This document shows, one piece after another, positions 37,423 to 46,631 of a DNA stretch of 64,000 nucleotides. Origin of the DNA: a bacterium (lineage in GTDB: Bacteria; Myxococcota_A; UBA9160; UBA4427); contig JANSYR010000001.1 in assembly GCA_024742285.1 (NCBI GenBank), positions 310,001 to 374,000 of the forward strand, written 5' to 3'. Under the pieces are notes generated by a model. It made no database searches. It was not told the DNA's origin and worked only from the letters and a program-made list of their open reading frames with translations. The position numbers were made by a program, and so were the translations under genes. Numbering within the stretch: the first letter of the stretch is position 1; every line of letters begins with the position of its first letter.

Positions 37423-38336
37423 TCCTCCGCCGCGAGCGCCTTCTTCATCACGCCGAGCATCGACTCACGGAACTGCTTCGTCGCCGCGGAGTCCGCCACG
37501 ATTCCGTCGAAGCCGTGGAAGACGCCGTCGACCACGATCGTCTCACACTCGACTCCGGCAGCCCGCAGCCGCTCGGCGTAGGCCATGTCCTCGTCGCAGA
37601 AGAGATCGAGAGCGCCGACCCCGATCCAGGTCGTGGGCAACCCGCCGAGGTCTTCGTTGCGCGCGGGAACGGCGATCGGATCCGCCTCCGCCGCACCCGC
37701 TTCGTGTCCCAGATACGACGACCAGCCGATCCGGTTCGAGCGGTTGTCCCAGAGACGGAAGGCGCTCTCGTCGAGGTCGGTCCGCAAGACCGTCCGATCG
37801 TCGAGCATCGGGTAGACGAGGATCTGCGCCGCGAGTCGGATCTCGCCCTTCTCCCGCGCGTGCAGCGCGACCTGTGCCGCGAGACCGCCGCCGGCGCTCG
37901 CGCCCGCCACTGCGATCCGACTCGCGTCGACGTCGTCGCGCTTCGCGAGCCAGGTGAGCGCGGCGTAGGCGTCGTCGAGCGCGGCGGGGAAGGCGTGCTG
38001 CGGAGACAGTCGATAGACCGGCGCGACCACGACCGCACCGAGCTCGTCCGCGATCCAGCGACAGAGCGCGTCGTCCTGTTTGGGCGACCCCATCAGGAAG
38101 CCCCCGCCGTGGAGCCAGAGGACCGCCGGCATCGGCCGATCCCCCGCCGAAGTCGGCCGATGGACCCGAAGCGGTCCCGCTCCGCTGTCGTCGAACTCGA
38201 CGTCGTCCGGATCCGCACCGCGGCCCGCGAGGCCGCCCAGGAATCGGAGGAGCGGGAGGTTCCAGGAACGCGCGATACCGCGCGGGAGGAAGCGGGCGGC
38301 GGACTGGTACTCGGGGTCGAAAGGGCTCGTAGACAT
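37419..38336 (-). CDS. Alpha/beta hydrolase, hormone-sensitive-lipase family
   Basis: The 305-residue protein has the HSL-family oxyanion motif HGGGF (about 75-79), nucleophile Ser in GASAGGG (about 143-149), catalytic Asp in LDLFCDED and His in FHGFD. It would hydrolyse short acyl esters or a carboxylester. The stop overlaps that of the convergent EAL/HDOD gene by four bases. Confidence 0.92.
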   Translation of the reverse strand: MSTSPFDPEYQSAARFLPRGIARSWNLPLLRFLGGLAGRGADPDDVEFDDSGAGPLRVHRPTSAGDRPMPAVLWLHGGGFLMGSPKQDDALCRWIADELGAVVVAPVYRLSPQHAFPAALDDAYAALTWLAKRDDVDASRIAVAGASAGGGLAAQVALHAREKGEIRLAAQILVYPMLDDRTVLRTDLDESAFRLWDNRSNRIGWSSYLGHEAGAAEADPIAVPARNEDLGGLPTTWIGVGALDLFCDEDMAYAERLRAAGVECETIVVDGVFHGFDGIVADSAATKQFRESMLGVMKKALAAED

Positions 38337-38476
38337 GGGGAGGGTCTCCGACGGTCGATCGCAGGGCGGGGAAGGACGATCCGCCCCCGCGCACACACCC
38401 TTTCTAGCAGGCGACGGCCGGGGACGAGAGCCCCCTCGGACGGGGCGCATGATCCCCCTGCGATACCCTGCGGACC

Positions 38477-39448
38477 ATGGCGACGGCCGACGGCGTGCAG
38501 CACGAATCGCAGGGCGACGATCGTCTGCTCGAACGGCTCTTCGGCCTCACCGCCGGCGGAAACGGGTCGGTCGCCCGCCGCCAGCTCTTCGCCCTGGGCC
38601 TGCTCGTTACGACCCATCTCGTCCTGGAGATGGGTGGGTGGGCGCGAGAGGCGACGCCGCGCGCGCTCGCCATGCGCGGCGTCGTGGCCGTCGCGGTGCT
38701 TTCGCTCGGTCTACAGCTGGCGCCGTGGATCCTGCGAAGGCGGCGGACCGTCGACGAGGACGTGCTCGACCGCGCGAGGGGCCGTGCGGCGTGGGCGATG
38801 CCGATCCTGGTCGCCGCCGCCCTCGGCATGCACGCCCTCCTCTTTCCGGCGGCCGCCAATCACGCGGGACTCCTCGCCCTCGTATTCGTCGTCCTCGCCA
38901 CCTTCGACGTCGCCCGCGACGAAGAGGCGCTCGCCGCGAGGGCGACGCTGCGGTGGCTCACGGTGATCGTGCTCTTCAGCACCGGTCTCCAGAAGGTCCT
39001 CTACGGCACCTACTTCCACGGCGACTTCCTCGCCTGGCAGCTCGCCCACGACGAACGCTTCCTCTCGTTTCTCCAATTCACCGTGTCCGGCGAGGAGATC
39101 GAGCGGCTGCGACGGCTCGCCGGCGGCGCGACCGACCTCGGGAGCTATCGATCCTCCGACCCGATGCTGCTCGTCGCGTCGAACGTGGCCTACCTGGGCG
39201 AGCTCGCCCTGCCCTTCGCCCTCGTCTGGAAGCGAACCCGCGCCTGGGCGATCCCCGCCGCGTTCGCGCTCTTCGTCCTGATCGAGGCGGGCGCGAGAGA
39301 GCTCTTCTTCGGCGTGCTCTTCCTGAACCTGCTCCTGCTCTTCGCGGAGCGGGACTGGCTTCGTCGGCTCGCGCCGATCTCGATCGCGCTCTATCTCGCC
39401 GCCTTCGCGAGTCGCATGGGCTGGCTGCCCGGATGGAATCTCAATTGA
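38477..39448 (+). CDS. Polytopic membrane protein, HTTM-like
   Basis: The 323-residue protein has about eight hydrophobic segments. The stretch LQKVLYGTYFHGDFLAWQL recalls HTTM (vitamin-K carboxylase-like) membrane proteins, but I am not certain of the family. It is the first gene of a tight four-gene operon (38477-42333) that ends in SGNH-like and MBOAT genes, so a part in modifying an exported molecule is plausible. Confidence 0.7.
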   Translation: MATADGVQHESQGDDRLLERLFGLTAGGNGSVARRQLFALGLLVTTHLVLEMGGWAREATPRALAMRGVVAVAVLSLGLQLAPWILRRRRTVDEDVLDRARGRAAWAMPILVAAALGMHALLFPAAANHAGLLALVFVVLATFDVARDEEALAARATLRWLTVIVLFSTGLQKVLYGTYFHGDFLAWQLAHDERFLSFLQFTVSGEEIERLRRLAGGATDLGSYRSSDPMLLVASNVAYLGELALPFALVWKRTRAWAIPAAFALFVLIEAGARELFFGVLFLNLLLLFAERDWLRRLAPISIALYLAAFASRMGWLPGWNLN

Positions 39449-39906
39449 GGCGCGGACCGGACACGTACCGAACGCGCGTGCGCGCGATGATTCTGCTGCT
39501 CGGACTCGTCGCGGCGTGGCCCGTGGCCCACTACACGTGGGTCCAGCACAGCGGGGTCAGCCCCTGGAAGTTCTTCGGCTGGGCGATGTACACGACGCCG
39601 CGTTTCCAGGCCCAGTTCGAGTTCCGCGCGATCGACGACGGATCGGGGGTCGAGGCCGAGTCGGGGCGCCTTTTGCGCTATCCGCGCCGGCGTCCGGAGG
39701 CCCGTCGGGCCCTGGCCGCCTACCGCCAGGCGGAGCTGGCCTGGCTTCGCCAGACCGATCCAAGCGACCTCGTGAGGGCGGTCTTCGCGGCGTATCCCCG
39801 CGTACGGCAACTCGAACTCAAGCGACACCTCTACCGGTACGATGCAGAAACGGGACGCCCGGTACGGGAGACCGACGTGAGGGTTTTCGACCGCCGAAGC
39901 CTCTGA
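39433..39906 (+). CDS. Small membrane-anchored protein of unknown function
   Basis: The 157-residue product has one N-terminal transmembrane segment (MILLLGLVAAWPVAHYTWV) and a soluble, arginine-rich C-terminal part starting SPWKFFGWAMYTTP. ATG 39433 overlaps the end of the upstream membrane gene by 16 bases; ATG 39487 is an alternative. No family recognised. Position suggests it works with the flanking membrane genes. Confidence 0.72.
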   Translation: MESQLRRGPDTYRTRVRAMILLLGLVAAWPVAHYTWVQHSGVSPWKFFGWAMYTTPRFQAQFEFRAIDDGSGVEAESGRLLRYPRRRPEARRALAAYRQAELAWLRQTDPSDLVRAVFAAYPRVRQLELKRHLYRYDAETGRPVRETDVRVFDRRSL

Positions 39907-39955
39907 CCCGACGGGCCCACGTTTCCGAGCCCCCGACGAAGAGGACGATCGCGCC

Positions 39956-40963
39956 GTGTCCGCCGACCTGCGAAATCTGATCCTCGTTCTCGTGATCGTG
40001 TTCGGCCTGCCCGCGCTGATCCGACCGGATCTCACGCCGACCCCCGTCGAGATCGGCTACGGCACGGGCGAGAAACCGGCGGGCGCTCGGACCTTCGATG
40101 CCTCGCCGATCGCCGAGCTCGAACGCGTCCAGCCCCGCTACCTCTTCATCGGCAACTCGAACACCTACACGCGGATCGACGAGGACCACCTGGCCTCGCT
40201 CGTCGGCGGCCCGGTCCTCGTCCAGGCCGAGTCGAATACCGGCGGCGTGCACTGGTACCTCCAACTCAAGAACCACCTCGTCGCGAGCGAGGCCCGCCCG
40301 GAGCGGGTCTTCGTCTTCTACCGGACCCGCGAGCTCGGCGACACGTACACCCGCGCGCCGGAGCAGCGCCACGCCTGGTCCCGCGAGCACGAGCCCGCCC
40401 TCGCGGCGATCGGCGAGGCGGACTGCTCGACGACCGGCGACGCATTCCGTGCCGCCGCCTATCGGCTGACCCAGACGCTCTGGCCGACGGTGGACATCCG
40501 CTCCGACGACCTCATGAACGTGGCCCTCGCCCTCGCTCCCGAAGCGCTCTACCAGGGAAGCGAGCCCTACGCCTTCCGTGAGGCACTCGGGCGTCGCTTC
40601 GGACTCGGCCACCTCCGCCCGACGGTCGGGGACGATCTGCTCGCCGGCGCGACCCTCGAGGTCGATGCGTTCGAGCGGCGCACGCGGTGCTCCACCCTGC
40701 CCTCGCTCCTCGCCCTCGCGCGCGACGAGGGAATCCCGCTGACGCTCGTCCGGATCCAGACCCGGACCTGGCCCAACGGTCCCGAGGTCGAGGCCTGGCA
40801 TCAGTCGCTCTTCGCCGCTGCCGAGCGCTACGGCGTCGAGACCGTCGACTTCTCCGGAGACCCCGAAGTCCCGCGAGCCTGGTACGGAACCGCCGACCAC
40901 ATCGCCGAAGCCCACGAACGCGACTGGACCGAGCTCTTCGCGCGTCGGGTGCTGGATCTCTGA
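39956..40963 (+). CDS. SGNH-like (AlgX/AlgJ-type) exported protein
   Basis: The 335-residue protein starts at GTG 39956 after AGAGGA, has an N-terminal membrane anchor (LILVLVIVFGLPALI) and the segment YLFIGNSNTYTRIDEDHL, where GNS resembles the block-I serine of SGNH hydrolases; DHIAEAH near the C-terminus may supply Asp and His. Such proteins often accompany MBOAT acyltransferases and transfer acyl groups to sugars in the periplasm. Its stop overlaps the MBOAT start (TGATG). Confidence 0.72.
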   Translation: MSADLRNLILVLVIVFGLPALIRPDLTPTPVEIGYGTGEKPAGARTFDASPIAELERVQPRYLFIGNSNTYTRIDEDHLASLVGGPVLVQAESNTGGVHWYLQLKNHLVASEARPERVFVFYRTRELGDTYTRAPEQRHAWSREHEPALAAIGEADCSTTGDAFRAAAYRLTQTLWPTVDIRSDDLMNVALALAPEALYQGSEPYAFREALGRRFGLGHLRPTVGDDLLAGATLEVDAFERRTRCSTLPSLLALARDEGIPLTLVRIQTRTWPNGPEVEAWHQSLFAAAERYGVETVDFSGDPEVPRAWYGTADHIAEAHERDWTELFARRVLDL

Positions 40964-42333
40964 TGCTCTTCCAGTCCTTCGAATACCTGGTCTTTCTCGC
41001 CGCCATTCTCTCGGTCTGGTGGCGCCTGCCCCGACGCGGTCAGAACGCACTCCTGCTCCTGGCCGGCGGAATCTTCTACGGCTGGATCCACCCCTGGTTC
41101 CTGATGCTGCTCGCGACGAGCACGCTCACCGACTACGCCTGCGGACTCGGCCTCTCGCGCGGGGGGACGGGACGTCGACGCTGGCTCGCGCTCTCGCTGA
41201 CCGTCAACCTGGGCATGCTCGGCTACTTCAAGTACCGGGACTTCTTCCTCGAGAACGTCCTGGCCCTCGGCCTCGGCTTCTCCGAGCCGACGCTGCGGTT
41301 CATCCTGCCGGTCGGCATCAGCTTCTACACGTTCCAGACCCTGGCCTACACGATCGACGTCTATCGGGGACGCCTCGAACCCCACCGCGACCTGCTCGAC
41401 TACGCGGTCTACGTCTCGTTCTTTCCCCAGCTCGTCGCCGGTCCGATCGAACGCGCCCAGCGACTGCTGCCCCAGGTCGCGAACGAGCGGCGCTTCGATG
41501 CGGTCGCCGTCCGCGAGGGCATCCTGCTGATGGTCTGGGGCTTCTTCAAGAAGCTCGTGATCGCGGACAACGTCTCGATCACGGTGGACCGCATCTTCAG
41601 CCTGAACGATCCGAGCTGGCCGCTGCTCTGGGTCGGCGTCCTCGGCTTCGGCGTCCAGATCTTCGCCGACTTCTCGGCCTACACGGACATCGCGCGGGGA
41701 ACCGCCCGCCTGATGGGCTTCGAGCTCGCCGAGAACTTCCGCCATCCCTACCTGGCGCGCGGACCGAGCGAGTTCTGGCGACGCTGGCACATCACGCTCT
41801 CGACCTGGTTTCGCGACTACGTCTACATCCCGCTCGGCGGGAACCGTCGTCGCCACGGGATCAACCTCCTGATCGTGTTCCTCGTCAGCGGGCTGTGGCA
41901 CGGGGCGAGCTGGAACTTCGTGATCTGGGGCGCCTACTGGGGCGTGCTGCTCCTGCTCGCCCAACGGCTTCCCTCACCCCCGCGCTGGGCAGCGCCGCTC
42001 CAGATCCTCGGCACGTTCGCGCTGACCCACGTCGGCTGGTTGATCTTCCGTGAGAGCGATGGCGACTGGCTCTGGCGACTCCTGACGCTCGATCCGATGG
42101 CAGCACCCGAAGCGGACTGGCGATTCGCCGGATTCCTCCTCGTGCACGTGCTCGTCTGCGCGACACCGCTCGTGATCCAGACCACGTTGGACGTGGTCTC
42201 GCGCGCACGGCTCGGCGAGCGCTGGGAGGAGCGCACGTTGCCGTGGCGCGCGCTCGGCGCGTCCCTGCTCTTCCTGGGGATTCTGACCCTGCGCAGCAGC
42301 CGCGGACCGGACTTCATCTACTTCCAGTTCTGA
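40963..42333 (+). CDS. MBOAT O-acyltransferase, AlgI family
   Basis: The 456-residue protein begins MLFQSFEYLVFLA, the standard AlgI/DltB-like opening, and carries FFPQLVAGPIERA, the PSEFWRRWHITLSTWFRDY block and the catalytic-His motif GLWHGASWNF. It passes an acyl group across the membrane to a polysaccharide or other exported substrate. It shares one base with the SGNH-like gene upstream and is the last member of the operon. Confidence 0.95.
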   Translation: MLFQSFEYLVFLAAILSVWWRLPRRGQNALLLLAGGIFYGWIHPWFLMLLATSTLTDYACGLGLSRGGTGRRRWLALSLTVNLGMLGYFKYRDFFLENVLALGLGFSEPTLRFILPVGISFYTFQTLAYTIDVYRGRLEPHRDLLDYAVYVSFFPQLVAGPIERAQRLLPQVANERRFDAVAVREGILLMVWGFFKKLVIADNVSITVDRIFSLNDPSWPLLWVGVLGFGVQIFADFSAYTDIARGTARLMGFELAENFRHPYLARGPSEFWRRWHITLSTWFRDYVYIPLGGNRRRHGINLLIVFLVSGLWHGASWNFVIWGAYWGVLLLLAQRLPSPPRWAAPLQILGTFALTHVGWLIFRESDGDWLWRLLTLDPMAAPEADWRFAGFLLVHVLVCATPLVIQTTLDVVSRARLGERWEERTLPWRALGASLLFLGILTLRSSRGPDFIYFQF

Positions 42334-42425
42334 GTCCGGCGGACGACCCACCCGATCCGCAACGACTCGCTACGCTGGGCTCCGGCCCCGGCGCGACGTC
42401 TCTTGCGCGCAGATCGAGGGACGGG

Positions 42426-43637
42426 ATGGACCACGCGATCGACCTCCACGACCATCGGCAGACCCAGAACATGGGTCCCCTCCTCGCGCGCTGGCGTCGG
42501 GACTCGCCCGTGGTCCGCCTCGACGGCGGGCAGGTCTACGTGGCTCGGATGGCCGACTGCTGGACGGTGCTTCGCGATCCGTTCACCTTCGCGAACGGCA
42601 ACGGCTTCAAGGCCGTCGAGATGCCCGACGAGGAGCGCATGCTCGGCGAGATGGATCCGCCGCGACATCCGGTGCTGCGTCGGATCCTTCGCGGTTCCTT
42701 CGACAAGCATGCCGTCGAGGCGGCACGCCCCTTCGTGCGACGGGAAGCGACCCGACTCCTGCTCGACTGGGAACCCGACTCGCAGCGCGATCTGATCTCG
42801 ACCTTCACGGATCGCATCAGCAATCTCTCGAGCTTCCACCTCGTCGGCTTCCCGGTCGAAGACACCGATCGGATCGTCGCCTGGGCGCGCGAGCTCCTCC
42901 ACAGCGAGTGGACGTCGATGAATCGGACCGAGCGCGGCGAGGGCCTGGCCGGCGCCTTCCCCGAGTTCGCCGACTATCTGGACGAACTCGTCGACTCCCA
43001 TCGCGGGCGGAACGACGATCCGAGCTTCCTCACGCGCCTCGCGCGAAGTCGACACCACGGCGAGCCCCTCTCCCCGACCGTCCTCCGGACGCTCGCCGCG
43101 CACATCGTGCTCGGCGGCATCTCGACCACGACCAACCTCCTCGGGAGCATCCTCTATCGCCTGCTCCGCGAGCCCGATCTGCACGCGACCTTGCGTCGCC
43201 GACCGGAGCTCGTGCCCGCCGCGGTCGAGGAGAGCCTGCGACTCGACCCGCCCGTGCTCTTCGTCATGCGCGTCTGCCGCAAGCCCGCCCTGATCGCCGA
43301 CGTTCCGATCGAGGAAGGCGACTCGGTCCTGGTCGGGATCGCGTCCGCGAACCGCGACGAGGCGGTCTTCCCCGATCCGGATACCTACCGTCTCGATCGG
43401 GGCCTGCCCCGCCACATCTCCTTCTCCGGCGGTGCCCACCACTGCATCGGCGCCGCCGTCGCACGCCTGGTCGCCCAGGAGGTCACCCTCGCGTTCGTCG
43501 AATGCTTCGCCCCCGGCGACGTGGCCCTCGCCCCGGACTTCACGTTCGAGGGCGTGCCGGTCTTCCTCGAGTACGGTCCGGAACGACTCGACGCGATCCG
43601 GGCGGGGACGTCACGGAGCGCCGGGCCCGAGGCATGA
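42426..43637 (+). CDS. Cytochrome P450
   Basis: The 403-residue P450 has the I-helix AAHIVLGGISTTTNL (the acid before the Thr is replaced), EESLRLDPP for the K-helix and FSGGAHHCIG with the axial Cys at 340. It is followed at once by an MFS exporter gene starting at TTG 43639, an arrangement that suggests product export. Confidence 0.93.
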   Translation: MDHAIDLHDHRQTQNMGPLLARWRRDSPVVRLDGGQVYVARMADCWTVLRDPFTFANGNGFKAVEMPDEERMLGEMDPPRHPVLRRILRGSFDKHAVEAARPFVRREATRLLLDWEPDSQRDLISTFTDRISNLSSFHLVGFPVEDTDRIVAWARELLHSEWTSMNRTERGEGLAGAFPEFADYLDELVDSHRGRNDDPSFLTRLARSRHHGEPLSPTVLRTLAAHIVLGGISTTTNLLGSILYRLLREPDLHATLRRRPELVPAAVEESLRLDPPVLFVMRVCRKPALIADVPIEEGDSVLVGIASANRDEAVFPDPDTYRLDRGLPRHISFSGGAHHCIGAAVARLVAQEVTLAFVECFAPGDVALAPDFTFEGVPVFLEYGPERLDAIRAGTSRSAGPEA

Positions 43638-43638
43638 G

Positions 43639-44916
43639 TTGAGATCTGCACCCGCCTCGGATCCGCCGGAGACCCACGACCGCGTCCGCACCTTCGACTC
43701 GCTCTCCGACCTCGGCTTCCGCTGGTTCTTCATCGCCTCCCTGGGCGTCTTCGGTGCGACGAACAGCTTGATCCTCGTACGCGGCTATCTCGTCTTCGAG
43801 ATCACCGACTCCTATGCCGCACTCGGAGGCCTCGGCCTCGCCGGCGTCGTCCCGGGAATCCTCGCGACGCTCTACGGGGGCGTCGTCGCCGATCGCTGGC
43901 CGAAGTTCCGGATCGTCCAGATCGGGCAGAGCCTGATGGCGGCGTTCGCGTTCGGGATCGGGACGCTCCTCTACCTGGATCGCCTCGAGTTCTGGCATCT
44001 CCTCGTGTCGACGTTCGCGCAGGGCGGCATCTTCGGAATGCTGGCGCCTGCGTGGCAATCGATCATTCCCGAGATCATGAGCCCGAATCGACTGATGAAC
44101 GCCGCGGCCCTGAACATGGGCGGAATGAACGTGGTGCGACTCGTGATGCCCGCCGCGGCCGGCGTCGCGCTGGGCGTGACCGAGACCGAGTTCGTCTACT
44201 TCGCGATCAGCGGCCTCTTCGTCCTCTCCGTCGTCGCCCTCGCCCGCGCCCATCGGGCGACCGAGGGGGTTCGTCGCGAGCGCGAGGCAGCGACGAGATC
44301 GACGGGAGACGACTCCGTGGGGCCGGTCGCTTCGCTCCTCGACGGCTGGCGCTACGTGGCGCGCCGCCCCGCGGTCTGGATGCTCCTCGCCAGCAACGTC
44401 GTCTTCACGTTCCTCTCGATGCCCTTCATGCATCTGCTTCCGGGATTCGTGAAGGGCGTGTTGGGGGGTGGGCCGGAGATGCTCGGCGCGATGATGAGCA
44501 CGCTGAGTCTGGGCGCCCTCGCGTTGACGCTTCGAATCGCGTCGATGCGCGCCCGGAACCGCGGGCGAACGGTCCTGTTCGGAAACGCCGCGCTCGGGCT
44601 GGTCTTCGTCGCCTTCGCCTTCGCGGAGAGCGTCTGGCTGAGCTTCCCGCTCCTCTTCTGCATCGGTGCCGGCCAGTCCCTCCGAAATTCGCTCTCGAAC
44701 GTCCTTTCCCAGACCTATGTGGACGATGCCTTTCGCGGGCGTGTGATGGCGCTCGTCGCGATGCAGATGAACGCGGCGCAGCTCGGCACCTTCGCGATCG
44801 GCATGGCCTCGGAAGCGCTCGGCGCTCGGGTCGCATTCGCCGGCATGGGCGTCGCCCTGCTCCTCATGAGCCTCTGGTTCTCGCTCTGGTTCGTGCCGAT
44901 GCGAAGTCTCCACTGA
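43639..44916 (+). CDS. MFS transporter, MFS_3/EntS-like, TTG start
   Basis: The 425-residue product has about twelve hydrophobic segments and the loop GGVVADRWPKFRIVQIGQ typical of MFS after helix 2. No ATG occurs between the P450 stop and the first helix, so TTG 43639, seven bases after GAGG, is the likely start. It resembles EntS-type exporters of small hydrophobic metabolites. Its distance from the P450 stop is one base. Confidence 0.87.
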   Translation: MRSAPASDPPETHDRVRTFDSLSDLGFRWFFIASLGVFGATNSLILVRGYLVFEITDSYAALGGLGLAGVVPGILATLYGGVVADRWPKFRIVQIGQSLMAAFAFGIGTLLYLDRLEFWHLLVSTFAQGGIFGMLAPAWQSIIPEIMSPNRLMNAAALNMGGMNVVRLVMPAAAGVALGVTETEFVYFAISGLFVLSVVALARAHRATEGVRREREAATRSTGDDSVGPVASLLDGWRYVARRPAVWMLLASNVVFTFLSMPFMHLLPGFVKGVLGGGPEMLGAMMSTLSLGALALTLRIASMRARNRGRTVLFGNAALGLVFVAFAFAESVWLSFPLLFCIGAGQSLRNSLSNVLSQTYVDDAFRGRVMALVAMQMNAAQLGTFAIGMASEALGARVAFAGMGVALLLMSLWFSLWFVPMRSLH

Positions 44917-45001
44917 AGACGTCCGGCCGGTCATCCGGTCCGTTAGTATTGGAGCACCGAAGAGTCCCCGCGGAGAGTTCCTCGAGACCAGGGAAGAATG
45001 C

Positions 45002-45469
45002 ATGAGCACATCCGAAGAACCCCGTCTCGCCTTCCGACACGTCGAGGAGGAAGACTGGTACGAAGTGAAGGCCCAGATGCACGGGGACAAGCGGGTCTCC
45101 GTCTGGGAGAAGTACCTGGAGTGGACGCCGGACCGGCTGTGTCTGTACGCGCGCTACGACCCGGGCATGGTGATCGAACGTCACGGACACATGAGCGACC
45201 ACATCGTCTACGTCCTCGAGGGCGAGATCGTGATCGGTGACCAGCGATGCACGAAGGGCATGCACGTGACGCTGGAGAAGGGAGCGATGTTCGGCCCGAT
45301 CATCGGCGGCCCGGAGGGCGCGCTGCTCTACGAGATCATGATGGGCGATCCGCGCGCCGTTCCGGAGGACAAGGAGGCACACGAAGCCTTCTGCAAGGAA
45401 CGTGGGATCGAGCTCTTGCCGAACCCGCCGCTCGAGTTCCCGGACTGGGTCGGCGAGAGGATGGACTGA
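45002..45469 (+). CDS. Single-domain cupin protein
   Basis: The 155-residue protein has the cupin motif 1 residues in RHGHMSDHIVYVLEGE (about 60-75), with His ligands for a metal, and motif 2 around KGAMFGPIIGG. Function could be an isomerase, dioxygenase or ligand sensor. It lies 46 bp upstream of the two-gene UGSC unit and is probably co-transcribed with it. Confidence 0.85.
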   Translation: MSTSEEPRLAFRHVEEEDWYEVKAQMHGDKRVSVWEKYLEWTPDRLCLYARYDPGMVIERHGHMSDHIVYVLEGEIVIGDQRCTKGMHVTLEKGAMFGPIIGGPEGALLYEIMMGDPRAVPEDKEAHEAFCKERGIELLPNPPLEFPDWVGERMD

Positions 45470-45515
45470 TGCGCGCTTCGCGCGTGGGTCGACCGCGAAG
45501 ACGAGGACCCGCCTC

Positions 45516-46607
45516 GTGACCGAATTGCTCCCCTCGAAGATCGACGCGAGCGAATGGCCCGAGCTCAGCTATCGGCTCGGTCTGACCGACGGACTGCCGA
45601 CCTTCCCGCCCGAACGAAAGGTCGTCGACGCTTTGGTCGAAGGTTCGGGCCTCCCGGCCGACCACGAAGTCGGTGAGATCCCGCCGCGACGACGAAGCGC
45701 GAACGTCGAAGCGATCGCGGCCAACGCCGCGATGGCCGGTTGCCGACCGGAGCACATGCCGGTCGTGCTCCGGGCGATCGAGGCGATGCTCGAGCCGCGC
45801 TTCAATCTGGCGGGCGTCGTGACGACGACCCACCCGTGCTGGCCACTCGTCCTCGTGTCCGGGCCCGTCGTGAACGCGCTCGAGATGGCGACGGGCGAGT
45901 CGGTCTGGAACGGCGGCGGCGCGCGCGCCAACCTCGCGATCGGCCGCGCCATCCGGCTCGTGCTCTGGAACCTGGGCGGGGCCTATCCGCGGGAGCCGGT
46001 CCAGGAGATCATGGGCCATCCGGGGCGGATGGCGTTCTGCCTGCCCGAAGAACCCGGGAACACGCCGTGGCCACGCTTCCACGAGACCCGCGGCTTCGAC
46101 CACGACGAGAGCGCCGTCACGGTCTTCGCCTGCGAGTCCCCGCAGATCGCGAATCTCTGGGGCGTCGCGACGCCGGACGAGGGAAGCGTCGGCGAGCGTT
46201 GGCTCGAGCTCGTCGCGGACCAGATGAGCGCGCGGGGCAACTCGAACACGCACACGATGGGCGAGATCCTCGTCGTCTTCAGCCCGTCGATGGCGCGGAC
46301 CCTCGCGAACGAAGGCTTCACCCGCGAGCGCGTCCAGAAAGCCCTCTGGCAGACCGCGCGCCGGCGGCTCGGCGACATTCGCGTCGAGGCGGACGGTCGC
46401 CCGGCGGTCTCCGAACGCGCTCACTACGACTGGTGGCCCGACTGGGTGGACCAGCAGGATCCGGAGTCCCGTGTCCCGGTCACGGCGTCGCCCGACGCGA
46501 TCCACGTCGTCGTGAGCGGCGCCGACAGCATCCCCTGCGCGTCCGTCTGCCCATCCTGGGGACATCTCGGCGGCTTCGCGATCACGCGTTCGCTCGATAC
46601 GGACTAG
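45516..46607 (+). CDS. Unrecognised protein paired with the UGSC selenoprotein
   Basis: The 363-residue product begins at GTG 45516 (VTELLPSK), with GAGGA upstream. It has no signal peptide. Conserved-looking blocks include LTDGLPTFPPE near residue 25, MAGCRPEHMP, VVTTTHPCWPLVLVSGP and GGGARANLAIGRAIRLVL, with cysteines at several of these and a closing pair in IPCASVCPSWGHLGGF. I cannot name a catalytic family. The selenoprotein starts 24 bp downstream in the same direction, so the two likely act together, perhaps as subunits. Confidence 0.75.
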   Translation: MTELLPSKIDASEWPELSYRLGLTDGLPTFPPERKVVDALVEGSGLPADHEVGEIPPRRRSANVEAIAANAAMAGCRPEHMPVVLRAIEAMLEPRFNLAGVVTTTHPCWPLVLVSGPVVNALEMATGESVWNGGGARANLAIGRAIRLVLWNLGGAYPREPVQEIMGHPGRMAFCLPEEPGNTPWPRFHETRGFDHDESAVTVFACESPQIANLWGVATPDEGSVGERWLELVADQMSARGNSNTHTMGEILVVFSPSMARTLANEGFTRERVQKALWQTARRRLGDIRVEADGRPAVSERAHYDWWPDWVDQQDPESRVPVTASPDAIHVVVSGADSIPCASVCPSWGHLGGFAITRSLDTD

Positions 46608-46631
46608 ACTGAATCGAACAGGAGGAACGCC

